Below, piece after piece: positions 38,271 through 48,099 of a DNA stretch of 64,000 bases. The notes under the pieces were generated by a model that was not told the DNA's origin, did no database searches, and saw only the letters and a list, made by a program, of their open reading frames with translations. A program made the position numbers and the translations under genes. The first letter of the stretch is position 1. Each line of letters opens with the position of its first letter. The stretch is from Pseudovibrio sp. Ad37 (GTDB taxonomy: Bacteria; Pseudomonadota; Alphaproteobacteria; Rhizobiales; Stappiaceae): the NCBI RefSeq assembly GCF_001623075.1, contig NZ_LMCF01000151.1, forward strand, positions 28,949 to 92,948. The letters run 5' to 3'.

Positions 38271-39230
38271 ATGAACGACGAAAACAACAACAATGACCTG
38301 CCAGAGGGTATGAACTTCAACCTCGGCAAACTCAACGAAAACACACGCGCTGGCTTTGTCGCGTTGATTGGCGCGCCAAATGCGGGCAAGTCGACGCTGC
38401 TGAACCAGTTGGTTGGCACGAAGGTTTCAATCGTCACCCACAAGGTGCAGACAACACGCGCAATCGTACGCGGTGTTGCGATTGAAGACGACAGCCAGGT
38501 TATCTTCGTTGACACACCAGGCATCTTCCGCCCGAAACGCCGTCTTGACCGCGCAATGGTCGACACAGCATGGGGCGGAGCCAAGGACGCTGATGTCGTT
38601 GCCGTTCTCATTGACGCCAAGAAAGGCATCAATGAGTCTGTCGAGCGTATTTTGAACGAGCTGGAGCACATTAAACTCCCGAAAGTTCTGATCCTCAACA
38701 AGATCGACATCACCAAGCGCGACCAGCTTCTGGCACTTGCGGCAAAAGCCAACGAGTACACTAAGTTTGATCAGACCTTCATGGTCTCTGCTATCAACGG
38801 CTCCGGTACAAAGGATATCCTGAAGTACTTCGCCGATCAGATGCCAAAAGGCCCATGGCTTTATCCGGAAGATCAGGCTTCAGACATCCCATTGCGTATG
38901 TTGGCTGCTGAGATCACCCGCGAGAAGCTTTACCTGCGCCTTCATGAAGAGCTGCCTTACATCTCCACTGTCGAGACCGATAAGTGGGAAGATAAGAAAG
39001 ATGGCTCCATCCGTATCGAGCAGACAATCTTCGTTGAACGCGACAGTCAGAAGTCAATTGTGCTGGGCAAAAACGGTCAGACCATCAAAGCAATCTCAAA
39101 AGCTGCACGTGAAGAGCTGACAGAAGCCTTTGAGACCACAATCCATCTCTTTGTGTTTGTGAAAGTGCGTGAAAACTGGTCCGATGATCCAGAACGCTAT
39201 CGCAACATGGGATTGGACTTCCCACACTAG
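38271..39230 (+). CDS. era: GTPase Era
   Basis: Binds the 3' end of 16S rRNA and drives small-subunit assembly. The 319-residue protein has the P-loop GAPNAGKST (34-42), switch region VQTTRAIVRG, G3 DTPGI, G4 NKID, and a C-terminal KH domain with SIVLGKNGQTIKAISKAAR. It directly follows rnc. Its TAG stop is the edge of the REP-like hairpin at 39230-39273. Confidence 0.97.
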   Translation: MNDENNNNDLPEGMNFNLGKLNENTRAGFVALIGAPNAGKSTLLNQLVGTKVSIVTHKVQTTRAIVRGVAIEDDSQVIFVDTPGIFRPKRRLDRAMVDTAWGGAKDADVVAVLIDAKKGINESVERILNELEHIKLPKVLILNKIDITKRDQLLALAAKANEYTKFDQTFMVSAINGSGTKDILKYFADQMPKGPWLYPEDQASDIPLRMLAAEITREKLYLRLHEELPYISTVETDKWEDKKDGSIRIEQTIFVERDSQKSIVLGKNGQTIKAISKAAREELTEAFETTIHLFVFVKVRENWSDDPERYRNMGLDFPH

Positions 39231-39273
39231 CGTATCCCCGAAAAGCGGATCCGGTTTTCGGACAAGGATACGC
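39230..39273. repeat. REP-like extragenic palindrome between era and recO
   Basis: A 44-base imperfect palindrome: outer arms GCGTATCC/GGATACGC, inner arms CCGAAAA/TTTTCGG, and a central CGGATCCG. This form (CCGAAAA...TTTTCGG inside longer arms) is like the dispersed intergenic palindromes of Hyphomicrobiales. It fills nearly the whole era-recO spacer. No T run follows, so it is not a standard terminator. Confidence 0.7.
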
Positions 39274-39281
39274 TGCGCTTA

Positions 39282-40049
39282 ATGAGCACAATTATGCAGT
39301 GGCAGGCAGAAGGCATCGTCATTGGAACGCGCAAGCAGGGTGAGAACAACATCCTGCTTGAAGTTCTGACACCGGACAAAGGCCGCTGCCTGGGCTTGGT
39401 GCGCGGCGGCAGATCACGTCGCCAGCAACCTGCCCTGCAACTGGGTAATCATCTCAACCTCACCTGGCGCGCGAGGCTGGATGAACATCTGGGCTTCTTC
39501 ACAGTTGAGCCCCTGCAATTACGCGCCGCCCACCTCATCCAAACAGCAAGAGCCATTCACGGCCTTCAAAGCCTGTGCGCGCAAGTCCGCCTTCTTCCCG
39601 AGCGCGACCCACATCCCAATCTGTTTCACGCACTGGACGTCATTCTCGATCATCTGGAAGACCCTCGAATTGGTGCAGCACTCGTGCTCCGTTTTGAGTT
39701 GGAACTGCTCAATGAGCTCGGCTTCGGCCTTGACCTCTCAGAATGCGCAGCCACTGGTGTCACCGAGGAACTGATCTGGGTTTCACCCAAATCAGGCCGA
39801 GCGGTTTGTAAAACAGCCGGACAACCTTACGCCGCCAAGCTCCTCACACTGCCAGAGTTCCTGAAAGCGCCCGAGTCGCGGCTCTCCCAAAACATTCAAA
39901 TCTCGAAGGGGGATATGGAAGCAGGGTTCTCACTCACCGGCTACTTCCTGTTCAAATACATCTATGAGCCGCGCAGCATTGCATGGCCTCCTGCGCGAGA
40001 CAATTATGTAACCGCGCTCAAAAAAGACTTCGCAGACCTGCCCGACTGA
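39282..40049 (+). CDS. recO: DNA repair protein RecO
   Basis: Recombination mediator that loads RecA with RecR. The 255-residue protein starts MQWQAEGIVIGTRKQGENN after a short MSTI lead and has the OB-fold N-terminal domain with VLTPDKGRCLGLVRGGRSR, the helical core with FELELLNELGFGLDLSEC, and no zinc-finger cysteine cluster. It ends the rnc-era-recO group; the next gene is a convergent minus-strand lipoprotein. Confidence 0.94.
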   Translation: MSTIMQWQAEGIVIGTRKQGENNILLEVLTPDKGRCLGLVRGGRSRRQQPALQLGNHLNLTWRARLDEHLGFFTVEPLQLRAAHLIQTARAIHGLQSLCAQVRLLPERDPHPNLFHALDVILDHLEDPRIGAALVLRFELELLNELGFGLDLSECAATGVTEELIWVSPKSGRAVCKTAGQPYAAKLLTLPEFLKAPESRLSQNIQISKGDMEAGFSLTGYFLFKYIYEPRSIAWPPARDNYVTALKKDFADLPD

Positions 40050-40070
40050 AACGAAGCCACACTAAGCCTG

Positions 40071-40388
40071 TCAATCAGATTGCGGCCCATTCCCACCCGG
40101 CAAAACAATCACCGGACCAGTACTGTCTCCTCCCAGCGGAATATAACGTTTCTTGGGCGGCGGCACATAAGGGTGCTGATCCTCTGGTGGAGGCTGATAC
40201 CAGCTGCGAAGCACACCGGGCGCCTCAATGACCGTGCCCTGCCCTGCACCTTCCGAAGAAGGCGCTTGCTGATCAGATGCACCTTGAGCTGTTCTCCCAT
40301 GATCCGCAGCATGGCTACAAGCCGTGATTGCCACGACCCCAAACACCGCTATAAGACCTTTCAACGCCAAGCTTTGCTTCCTCACCAT
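40071..40388 (-). CDS. Putative small proline-rich lipoprotein
   Basis: A 105-residue protein with a signal peptide ending in the lipobox AITAC (Cys about 24), then a Gln/Ser/Gly-rich linker and a proline-rich C-terminal part (WYQPPPEDQHPYVPPPKK and VIVLPGGNG). The frame can start at ATG 40388 or the GTG at 40385; a GGAGG site lies 2 or 5 bases upstream, favouring the GTG. I do not recognise a family. Signal and lipobox make a real exported lipoprotein likely; the proline-rich tail suggests an extended, surface- or periplasm-facing segment. Confidence 0.65.
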   Translation of the reverse strand: MVRKQSLALKGLIAVFGVVAITACSHAADHGRTAQGASDQQAPSSEGAGQGTVIEAPGVLRSWYQPPPEDQHPYVPPPKKRYIPLGGDSTGPVIVLPGGNGPQSD

Positions 40389-40757
40389 AACCTCCAATCA
40401 TTCAACATGTTATCTCTTAAACAGCGACAACATCCTGCCATGTGCACGCTCTAGGATAGCCGAGCAAAAATCAGGTCGGCTTAAACCACCGCTGCAAATC
40501 TGAGTAATAATCGAAACCACCTGTTGCCTCTGCTAGTTGCGGTCGATTGGCGAGAATTCGCTCCACCAAAAATGATAGAGCATGATGCGTGAATGCCAAT
40601 GAACGTGACGTGCTCTAAGTAATCACCGCAGTAAGTCGCAAAACGCATGCCCGCTACACAGGATTAAACCTTGAAAAAGCGCTGTTTTCTGAGGATTTCA
40701 TAGGTAGAACGGTGCGTTAGCATGGACAGAACAAGCCAAGAACGATAACCAAGTGTC
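40389..40757. other. Intergenic region upstream of parC
   Basis: 369 bases without a supportable gene. It holds a partial copy of the palindromic repeat (40544-40618) and the parC promoter, which I cannot locate precisely. Short frames crossing it have no ribosome site. Confidence 0.5.
40544..40618. repeat. Partial second copy of the palindromic repeat
   Basis: Matches the right two-thirds of the unit at 4001-4106: GAATTCGCTCCACCAA, then ATGCGTGAAT and the end GACGTGCTCTAA. The left arm with TTAGAGC is missing. It lies 140 bases before parC and has no coding capacity. Confidence 0.65.
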
Positions 40758-43010
40758 ATGGGACAGGAAGTGATCGGCCATGATGGCCCGGAAACAATCA
40801 ATCTTAAAGATGCACTGGAAGAGCGCTACCTTAGCTACGCTCTGACAACCATCATGCATCGCGCACTGCCAGATGTACGCGATGGCCTGAAGCCGGTGCA
40901 CCGACGGATTCTGTATGGCATGCGCCTTTTAAAGCTCGATCCAAATCAGGGCTTTAAGAAGTGTGCGCGTGTTGTCGGTGACGTCATGGGTAAGTATCAC
41001 CCACACGGTGACGCCGCCATCTACGACGCCCTTGTCCGTCTCGCACAGGATTTCTCCGTTCGCTATCCAATGGTGGATGGTCAGGGCAACTTCGGTAACA
41101 TCGACGGCGATAGCGCTGCTGCGATGCGTTACACCGAAGCCCGCATGACCGACGTGGCCACCCGCATTCTGGATGGCCTCAACGAGAACGCTGTCGACTT
41201 CCGTGAAACCTACGACGGACTGGATTCCGAACCAGTCGTTCTTCCGGGCAGCTTCCCGAACCTTCTGGCAAACGGCTCCACAGGCATCGCAGTGGGCATG
41301 GCAACATCCATTCCGCCACACAATGCCTATGAGCTCTGCAACGCCTGTCAGCTTCTGATCTCAAAACCAGATGCGGAAATCGAAGAGCTTCTTGAGCACA
41401 TCAAGGGCCCGGATTTTCCAACCGGCGGCACAATTGTCAACGATCAGGGCTCCATTGTAGAAGCCTACAAGACTGGCCGCGGCAGCTTCCGGACACGTGC
41501 AAAGTGGCACAAAGAGGAAGGACAACGCGGCACCTACAACATCGTTGTTACAGAGATTCCATACGTCGTTCAGAAGTCCCGTCTGATCGAAAAAATCGCA
41601 GAACTCCTCATGGCACGCAAACTGCCGTTGCTGGATGATGTTCGCGATGAATCCGCTGAAGACGTGCGCGTGGTTCTGGTGCCACGCAACAAAAACGTTG
41701 ACCCTGAACTCCTCATGGCCTCCCTGTTCAAGCTGACGGATCTTGAAAACAGATTCTCGCTGAACATGAACGTTCTGTCCAAAGGCGTTGTGCCAAAGGT
41801 CATGAACCTGAAGGAGATCCTGCAGGAGTGGCTAGAGCACCAGAAAGAAGTTCTGGTCCGCCGCTCCAATCACAGGCTTGACCAGATCAACCACCGTCTG
41901 GAAGTTCTGGAAGGCTACCTCATTGCCTACCTGAACATTGATGAAGTCATCCGCATCATCCGCGAAGAAGATGATGCCAAGGCGTCTCTCATTCAGGCGT
42001 TTGAGCTGACAGACGTTCAGGCAGAAGCCATCTTGAACATGCGCCTGCGCTCCTTGCGCAAGCTCGAAGAGTTCGAGATCAAAAAAGAACACGACAAACT
42101 CTCTAAAGAAAAATCAGGGCTGGAAGCTCTCCTCGCCTCCGACAAGAAACAGTGGAACCGCGTTTCCAAACAAGTCGGCGAGATCGGTAAGGCCTACGGC
42201 CCTGAGACCGAAATCGGCAAGCGCAGAACAGACTTCAGCACTGCAACGGACCACGATCTGGAAGAGATCCACCAGGCCATGATTGAGAAAGAACCGATCA
42301 CGGTTGTTATCTCAGAAAAAGGCTGGATCAGAACACTTAAGGGCCATGTACAGGACGTCAGCACTCTCACCTTCAAGCAAGGCGATCAGCTGCACCTTTC
42401 CTTCCATGCAGAAACCACCAGCAAGATCCTGATCTTCACCAGTGGTGGTAAGTTCTATACCCTTGGCGCAGATAAGCTACCAGGTGGCCGCGGCCATGGT
42501 GAACCGATCCGCCTGATGCTAGATATGGATGAGACGCAAGAAATCATCAGCGCTTTCGTACATGACCCTGAGCGCAAACTCCTCATGTGCACCGATGGAG
42601 CATATGGTTTTGTGGTTCAGGAAAAGGATGTGATCGCCAACACCCGCAAAGGGAAACAGGTGCTCAACGTGACAGCCCCAGCAAAGGCTGTCCTGTGCGT
42701 ACCGGCTATGGGAGACTATGTCGCGGTCATTGGTCACAACAGAAAACTCCTCACGTTCCCGCTTGCGCAAATCGCAGTCATGACGCGCGGTCGAGGTGTT
42801 CGCCTGCAGCGCTACAGAGATGGCGGCATCTCCGATATCAAGACCTTCAGCTCAGAAGAAGGCCTGACATGGACAGATGCATCCGGTCGCACCTTCAAGC
42901 GCACTCTGGAAGAAATGCAGGACTGGCGCGGCGATCGCGGTCAAGCCGGACGCCTGCCACCAAACGGCTTCCCGAGAACCAACAAGTTCGATGGAAGTTC
43001 AACAGGTTAA
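40758..43010 (+). CDS. parC: DNA topoisomerase IV subunit A
   Basis: Breaks and rejoins DNA to decatenate daughter chromosomes, with ParE. The 750-residue protein has the QRDR-type N-terminus [16 protein letters not shown], the catalytic tyrosine in [10 protein letters not shown] (Tyr about 125) and the tower/coiled region near residue 430. The C-terminal domain (about 510-750) has weak ParC-type beta-pinwheel blades, for example [16 protein letters not shown], and no clear GyrA box, supporting ParC over GyrA. A strong terminator follows. Confidence 0.95.
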   Translation: MGQEVIGHDGPETINLKDALEERYLSYALTTIMHRALPDVRDGLKPVHRRILYGMRLLKLDPNQGFKKCARVVGDVMGKYHPHGDAAIYDALVRLAQDFSVRYPMVDGQGNFGNIDGDSAAAMRYTEARMTDVATRILDGLNENAVDFRETYDGLDSEPVVLPGSFPNLLANGSTGIAVGMATSIPPHNAYELCNACQLLISKPDAEIEELLEHIKGPDFPTGGTIVNDQGSIVEAYKTGRGSFRTRAKWHKEEGQRGTYNIVVTEIPYVVQKSRLIEKIAELLMARKLPLLDDVRDESAEDVRVVLVPRNKNVDPELLMASLFKLTDLENRFSLNMNVLSKGVVPKVMNLKEILQEWLEHQKEVLVRRSNHRLDQINHRLEVLEGYLIAYLNIDEVIRIIREEDDAKASLIQAFELTDVQAEAILNMRLRSLRKLEEFEIKKEHDKLSKEKSGLEALLASDKKQWNRVSKQVGEIGKAYGPETEIGKRRTDFSTATDHDLEEIHQAMIEKEPITVVISEKGWIRTLKGHVQDVSTLTFKQGDQLHLSFHAETTSKILIFTSGGKFYTLGADKLPGGRGHGEPIRLMLDMDETQEIISAFVHDPERKLLMCTDGAYGFVVQEKDVIANTRKGKQVLNVTAPAKAVLCVPAMGDYVAVIGHNRKLLTFPLAQIAVMTRGRGVRLQRYRDGGISDIKTFSSEEGLTWTDASGRTFKRTLEEMQDWRGDRGQAGRLPPNGFPRTNKFDGSSTG

Positions 43011-43055
43011 AGCAATAATCAGAATCTAATTCTGCGCAATCTACCTAGTACCTAC

Positions 43056-43084
43056 AAAAACAGAGCCTCAAGGGCTCTGTTTTT
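43056..43084 (+). terminator. Terminator of parC
   Basis: AAAAACAGAGCC pairs with GGCTCTGTTTTT around a five-base loop, 46 bases past the stop, and a T tract follows. Confidence 0.93.
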
Positions 43085-43118
43085 CGTTTCAGATGAAACT
43101 ACCTCTCAGCAACACCTG

Positions 43119-43652
43119 CTAAGCATCTCTAAATGCTGGAGATCTGAACGGCAGCAGCGCACAAAAGAGAGTATCTACGTAGGTCGAAGTCCGCGTTAGA
43201 CGACCACCGGTCAGCAAACCAACTGCACCAGCCTTTTGCTTGATGTTATCAGTACCATAAATCTCATCAATAGCGTGCCCAAGCTCCATTCCCGAGCGCA
43301 CCAACTGCATGACTTTCTCTGGCAGTGGCAGCAGCATGGAACGGCTGGCAGAAATCTGCCCTTCGCGCGAAATCACCACCATCCACGCAAAGGTGTAGGC
43401 AATTCCGTGCAACTCACAGATACCGCCTTCCAGCCCGACACCAAAGTCCGCATCAGCTTGCGCTTCCAAAGCGTTCTCAGCACGCACCACAGCACCCTGA
43501 CGCGTTTCCTCATCACTCATTGGCTGATCAGAAACACCAGAAGGAACACTTGCAGAAACCAGCTCAATATCATCAGCCGGAAACTGAGCTCTGAACGCCT
43601 CAAGCGTCGCATTCACCTTGACTGGGTTTTGAGAGGCAACAACGACTTTCAT
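43119..43652 (-). CDS. yjjX: Inosine/xanthosine triphosphatase (YjjX family)
   Basis: Cleans non-canonical purine nucleotides (ITP, XTP) from the pool. The 177-residue protein starts MKVVVASQNPVKVNAT, the YjjX/HAM1-like substrate loop, and continues with SGVSDQPMSDEETRQGAVVRA and FGVGLEGGICE, then the C-terminal TDNIKQKAGAVGLLTGGRLTR. Length is normal for YjjX. It converges with parC. Confidence 0.92.
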   Translation of the reverse strand: MKVVVASQNPVKVNATLEAFRAQFPADDIELVSASVPSGVSDQPMSDEETRQGAVVRAENALEAQADADFGVGLEGGICELHGIAYTFAWMVVISREGQISASRSMLLPLPEKVMQLVRSGMELGHAIDEIYGTDNIKQKAGAVGLLTGGRLTRTSTYVDTLFCALLPFRSPAFRDA

Positions 43653-43743
43653 TCAAAACTCCTGATCAAACAACGTGTCTCTGGCTAGCCTTTTAAAGGC
43701 GCAATCGATTTTCAGGTTAAGATAAGCGTAAGGCAAAAAGCTG

Positions 43744-43770
43744 GAGCATCACCAGCGATGTGAGATGCTC
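43744..43770 (-). terminator. Terminator of smpB overlapping its stop codon
   Basis: GAGCATC pairs with GATGCTC around a 13-base loop, and on the minus strand CTTTTTG follows the stem. The upstream arm includes the last base of the smpB TAG stop, so terminator and stop codon overlap. Confidence 0.8.
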
Positions 43771-44246
43771 TAGCCGTTCTTAAGCAAGCGTTGCTTTTCG
43801 CGGTTCCAGTCGCGTGTTTTTTCGGTCTGGCGCTTATCGTGAGCTTTTTTACCACGGCCCAAAGCGACTTCCATCTTTGCCCGCCCATCTTCATTAAAGT
43901 AGATCTTCAGGGGCACGATGGTCTTGCCTTCTTTTTGAACGGCAGCAAACAGCTTGTTCAACTCGCGGCGATGCATCAGCAGTTTTCGAGGACGGCGAGG
44001 TTCATGGTTAAAGCGGTTACCCTGCGTATATTCAGGAATGTAGACGTTATAGACCATCATCTCCCCCCGATATTCAGCAGCATAGCTTTCAGCAATATTG
44101 CTTTTGCCTTGGCGAAGAGACTTTACTTCAGTGCCCCTCAGCTCAATACCAGCCTCAAACACATCTTCAATTTCGTAGTTAAAACGGGCCTTCCGGTTAT
44201 CCGCAACAACCTTGCGCCCGGGAACGCCACCTTTTTTGGCAGCCAT
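43770..44246 (-). CDS. smpB: SsrA-binding protein SmpB
   Basis: Delivers tmRNA to stalled ribosomes in trans-translation. The 158-residue protein shows [41 protein letters not shown] and the C-terminal [19 protein letters not shown] tail that mimics the tRNA anticodon stem. It lies downstream of dapA, a usual alphaproteobacterial pairing; a hairpin at 44276-44306 separates them. No ssrA gene was recognised in the window. Confidence 0.96.
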   Translation of the reverse strand: MAAKKGGVPGRKVVADNRKARFNYEIEDVFEAGIELRGTEVKSLRQGKSNIAESYAAEYRGEMMVYNVYIPEYTQGNRFNHEPRRPRKLLMHRRELNKLFAAVQKEGKTIVPLKIYFNEDGRAKMEVALGRGKKAHDKRQTEKTRDWNREKQRLLKNG

Positions 44247-44275
44247 TTCTTTTCCTTATTTCATTCAATAAATGT

Positions 44276-44306
44276 CTCCGCGCACACTCATATTAGGTGC
44301 GCGGAG
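44276..44306 (-). terminator. Stem-loop between dapA and smpB
   Basis: CTCCGCGCAC pairs perfectly with GTGCGCGGAG around an 11-base loop, 7 bases past the dapA stop. No T run follows on the minus strand, so it may attenuate or protect the mRNA rather than terminate fully. Confidence 0.6.
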
Positions 44307-44313
44307 CAATAGC

Positions 44314-45192
44314 TTAATTGATCAGGCCTGCATGAACCATAGCCTTGCGAATGCTTTCCTGAGTTTCTTCACTTACTGTGACCAAAGGCAGGCGCAACTC
44401 GTTTTCCATTTTGCCAAGCAGAGACAAAGCATACTTTGGCCCAGCTGGGTTTGGCTCAATGAACAGGGCCTGATGCAGCGGTGCAAGGCGATCCTGAATG
44501 GAAAGCGCAGTTACAAAGTCGCCTGCAAGGCACGCTTCCTGAAACTGAGAACACAGCGCAGGCGCAATATTTGCTGTCACAGAAATACAGCCCTGACCAC
44601 CATGAGCATTAAAGCCAAGTGCAGTGATATCTTCACCAGAAAGCTGGATGAAGTCATGACCACATAAATGGCGTTGCTCAGAAGCTCGTGCAAGGTTTGC
44701 CGTCGCATCTTTTACGCCGACAATGTTGTCCACTTCATGAAACAGATCAGCCATCGTCTGGCTTTCCATATCAATGATGGAACGACCCGGAATGTTGTAG
44801 ATGTAGATCGGAAGATCTACAGAAGCAGCAATCGCCTTAAAGTGGCCCTTCAAACCAGCCTGATTAGGCTTGTTGTAATATGGCGTAACGGACAAAATCG
44901 CATCTGCCCCCACTTCCTGAGCGTGCTGCGCAAATTCGATCGCTTCAACCGGATTGTTGGAGCCAGCACCTGCCATAACAGGGACGCGGCCAGCAGAAAC
45001 CTCAACAGCCATCTGCACGACACGCTTGTGCTCAGCAAAAGAAAGAGTTGGGCTTTCTCCGGTTGTTCCCACAGGCACAAGCCCGTGGGAGCCCTGTTTT
45101 ATCTGCCAATCCACGAATTCCTGGAAGGCCTTCTCATCCACTTTGCCATCCTTAAAAGGTGTGACAAGTGCTGGAATTGATCCTCTAAACAT
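44314..45192 (-). CDS. dapA: 4-hydroxy-tetrahydrodipicolinate synthase
   Basis: Condenses pyruvate with aspartate semialdehyde in lysine and diaminopimelate synthesis. The 292-residue TIM-barrel protein starts [19 protein letters not shown] and shows [26 protein letters not shown], the catalytic-Lys region [13 protein letters not shown] and [13 protein letters not shown]. Full length and typical. It begins a minus-strand unit with smpB. Confidence 0.96.
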   Translation of the reverse strand: MFRGSIPALVTPFKDGKVDEKAFQEFVDWQIKQGSHGLVPVGTTGESPTLSFAEHKRVVQMAVEVSAGRVPVMAGAGSNNPVEAIEFAQHAQEVGADAILSVTPYYNKPNQAGLKGHFKAIAASVDLPIYIYNIPGRSIIDMESQTMADLFHEVDNIVGVKDATANLARASEQRHLCGHDFIQLSGEDITALGFNAHGGQGCISVTANIAPALCSQFQEACLAGDFVTALSIQDRLAPLHQALFIEPNPAGPKYALSLLGKMENELRLPLVTVSEETQESIRKAMVHAGLIN

Positions 45193-45503
45193 CTCAGGTT
45201 CCTCGTTGGATTACATATATACAGCGCAAATTTGCCAGTGCCCTCAAAGGGGTGGCATACAATAATGTGATCTAGCCTATCTCGGCAACATCACCAAGAC
45301 CTTCTCTTATAAGATTCGGGAATTTTTTTGTGCTCATATTTAGGCCAGTTTCGACTGTAAGTATTATGGTCCCCTAGATGAAACATTAAACAGATATTTA
45401 CCCTGTTTGTGGCAAGCAGAATGAGGGACTTTTTGGGAATTAAACCGTCCGGTGCGTTTTTGCCGGATAAACAACACTCAGGTGAGACGGGCCGACGAGT
45501 AGT
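45193..45503. promoter_or_regulatory. Divergent promoter region between dapA and the transglycosylase gene
   Basis: 311 bases with no supportable gene. It must hold the promoters of both divergent genes; I see no clear operator, repeat or riboswitch. Confidence 0.4.
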
Positions 45504-47801
45504 ATGCGTATCCGTGAGTTTCTTCTAGTATCGACACGTGTGAGTGCATTTGCCATTGCCGCGACTGTTTCCGCATCGGCATTTTCTGCTGTATCCTCTT
45601 TAAATCACAGCGTTATTCCAGCACCAAACCCTGCAAAGGTTGTGCGCACCATCGCCTTGAGCACGCAGCATGCTGCCGTTCAAAGCAGATCGCTTGCCGC
45701 CACACCACGCTCCAAACCTCCAGTGATTGGCAGGGGCAGCACAGGTGGAACACAGAACTCTCAGCTGTCCAGCTATGCCCCCTCAGCACCTGTCAGTAAT
45801 GGGCGAACTCCAATTTCGACCCGCCCTTCCAGCCCGCAAAATGCACTAGAAGCGACTGCTGCGCTGACAAGTTCTTATCCACAGGGATTGAGCACAGCTC
45901 AAGCAACAGGATCGGTTGAACCACTTAAAACCGTTCTCCAGCACGTTAAATCAGGACGGCTGAACGAAGCGCTGCTCGCTCGAAATGCTTTGCCGGATAA
46001 CCTCGATCGTCGCGTCGCGGATTGGTTCATTATGCTACGGGGCGGCCCAAAGACACCGGTCACCCATATCGCCCAGTTTGCAGCCAGTGCACCACACTGG
46101 CCAACAGCAAAAGTCGTGCGTGCTCGCGGAGAAGCTGCGCTAGCCGCATCCAACCTGACACCCGCTCAGATCATCGCAGCATTCGGCTCTACCGTCCCGG
46201 AAACAAAGGACGGCAAACTTGCCCTTGCCAAAGCGCACTTAGCCAAAGGCAACAAGACCGAAGCTGCCAAACTCATTCGCCCACTCTGGCAAAAAACCGT
46301 CTTCGAAGCTCCCGAAGAAGCAGCAATTCGCTCTGCTTTTGGCAGCCTCCTACGGCAAAAAGATCATCGTCTCAGAGCAGAAATGCTCCTGTATCGTGAC
46401 AGAGCACGCGCAGCAGAACGCCTGCTTTCCGAACTGTCAAAAGACGAACAGACATACATCAAGGCCCGCATTGCAAGCATCCGCAAGAACGGTAATGCGC
46501 TCAGCAAGTTAAAGAGCGTTCCGCGCTCTATGAGGTCTGACAGCAACTACCAGTTTGCGCTCATCCAGCACTATCGCTTGCAAGGGGATTACGACACTGC
46601 TGCAAAGCTGATGGAAGCAGCACCAACTGACCCGGCCACCTTACTCAATGGTGACGATTGGTGGAAGCAACGCCGCGACATTTCCCGCGAAATGATCGAA
46701 GCTGGCAAACCACGTCTCGCCTACAATATCGCAGCCAATCACGCAGCAGAATCTCCGGGCATGATTGTCGAGGCAGAGTTCCATGCAGGTTGGTTTGCGC
46801 TGCGCTATGTGGGTGACCCACGCCTGGCTGAGCCCCATTTCAAACGCATTGCAAAACTCGGCAAAACAGCACAAACGCTATCCCGCGCCTATTACTGGCT
46901 GGGCCGCACCCGCGAAGCTTTGAAAGATACAGATGGCGCCGTTGATTATTACAAACAGGCTGGCGCTTTCCAAACCGCATATTACGGACAACTGGCACTC
47001 GCCAAACTCGGCATCAACCAAATGCCTCTGGCATCCCTACCGGATGTAACAACAGCAGACCAAACCGCCTTCAACAAGAACGAGCTTGTGCAAGCCATCA
47101 AGCGAATGGATGAAGCCGGACTGCACAATGATACACTGTTGTTTTATACGCACCTGGCCCGGACACTGCCAACAAACGGTCAAATCAGACTCCTGACCGA
47201 GCTGGCAGAATCTCGCGGCGTCTATCAATGGGCAACAATGGTGGGTCGTCTGGCGCAGGCAGAACGTGTCGAAGCGGCACCGCTCGCTTACCCGACCAAC
47301 GCAATTCCGCGCAAAACACGAATCACAAAAGGTGTAGAAAAACCAGTCGTTTACGCGATTGCTCGACAAGAGAGCTCATTTAACCCAAAAGCGCGCAGCA
47401 GCGCAGGTGCATTGGGATTACTCCAACTCATGCCGGGGACAGCTCGCGACACGGCCCGCAATCTGGGCGTCTCCTACAAGAAGTCCCGCCTGACATCTGA
47501 CCCAGCCTACAACGCCACACTCGGTGCAGCCTTTTTGGGAGAACTGGTGGACGAGTTCGGCGGCTCCTACATCCTCACCTTCGCCGCATATAACGCGGGC
47601 GAGAACAAGGTGAAGGAGTGGATTGAACGCTTTGGCGACCCACGAGATCCAAAAGTCGATCCAATAGATTGGGTTGAATCAATCCCTTACGGGGAAACGA
47701 GGAACTACGTGCAACGCATCACGGAAAACCTTCAGGTCTACCGTTATAAGCTGGAAAACAAGCCTCTCACGATCACACAGGATCTCACGCGCGGCTACTA
47801 A
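45504..47801 (+). CDS. Soluble lytic murein transglycosylase (Slt70-like)
   Basis: Cleaves the glycan backbone of peptidoglycan in the periplasm, leaving 1,6-anhydro ends. The 765-residue protein has a signal peptide (about 1-30), a Ser/Thr/Pro-rich linker to about residue 125, a long alpha-superhelical U domain with TPR/Sel1-like repeats (about 140-580), and a C-terminal SLT domain with the catalytic glutamate in AIARQESSFNPKARSSAG (Glu about 622) followed by LGLLQLMP and FAAYNAGENKVKEWI. Fits the Slt70 family. A terminator follows at 47829-47857. Confidence 0.94.
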   Translation: MRIREFLLVSTRVSAFAIAATVSASAFSAVSSLNHSVIPAPNPAKVVRTIALSTQHAAVQSRSLAATPRSKPPVIGRGSTGGTQNSQLSSYAPSAPVSNGRTPISTRPSSPQNALEATAALTSSYPQGLSTAQATGSVEPLKTVLQHVKSGRLNEALLARNALPDNLDRRVADWFIMLRGGPKTPVTHIAQFAASAPHWPTAKVVRARGEAALAASNLTPAQIIAAFGSTVPETKDGKLALAKAHLAKGNKTEAAKLIRPLWQKTVFEAPEEAAIRSAFGSLLRQKDHRLRAEMLLYRDRARAAERLLSELSKDEQTYIKARIASIRKNGNALSKLKSVPRSMRSDSNYQFALIQHYRLQGDYDTAAKLMEAAPTDPATLLNGDDWWKQRRDISREMIEAGKPRLAYNIAANHAAESPGMIVEAEFHAGWFALRYVGDPRLAEPHFKRIAKLGKTAQTLSRAYYWLGRTREALKDTDGAVDYYKQAGAFQTAYYGQLALAKLGINQMPLASLPDVTTADQTAFNKNELVQAIKRMDEAGLHNDTLLFYTHLARTLPTNGQIRLLTELAESRGVYQWATMVGRLAQAERVEAAPLAYPTNAIPRKTRITKGVEKPVVYAIARQESSFNPKARSSAGALGLLQLMPGTARDTARNLGVSYKKSRLTSDPAYNATLGAAFLGELVDEFGGSYILTFAAYNAGENKVKEWIERFGDPRDPKVDPIDWVESIPYGETRNYVQRITENLQVYRYKLENKPLTITQDLTRGY

Positions 47802-47828
47802 TCCCGCTGCAAAACGGCTCAAAACAAC

Positions 47829-47857
47829 AAAAGCCCGGCGATTTTGTCGGGCTTTTT
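47829..47857 (+). terminator. Terminator of the transglycosylase gene
   Basis: AAAAGCCCG pairs with CGGGCTTTT, with an extra wobble-paired inner stem, and T5 follows. It lies 27 bases past the stop. Confidence 0.9.
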
Positions 47858-48099
47858 GTTATCAGCAATAGAACATAAACCCTCCGAGCACCCATGCATC
47901 TCACCCTCCAACTTTGACAAGACACGTGCATAAACCTGCCCTATGGTGAGGATAAATGATCCAGCGATTCATCAGGCAGTTTTCACAGTAGCAAACACCT
48001 GCACTGGCAAACCTGCCTAACAGCGCTCTTCAGAAGCCGGAATTTAAACCGGACCGCATTGTAATCGCTGAAAACGCCAAAGCATTTCGGGAGGAACTT

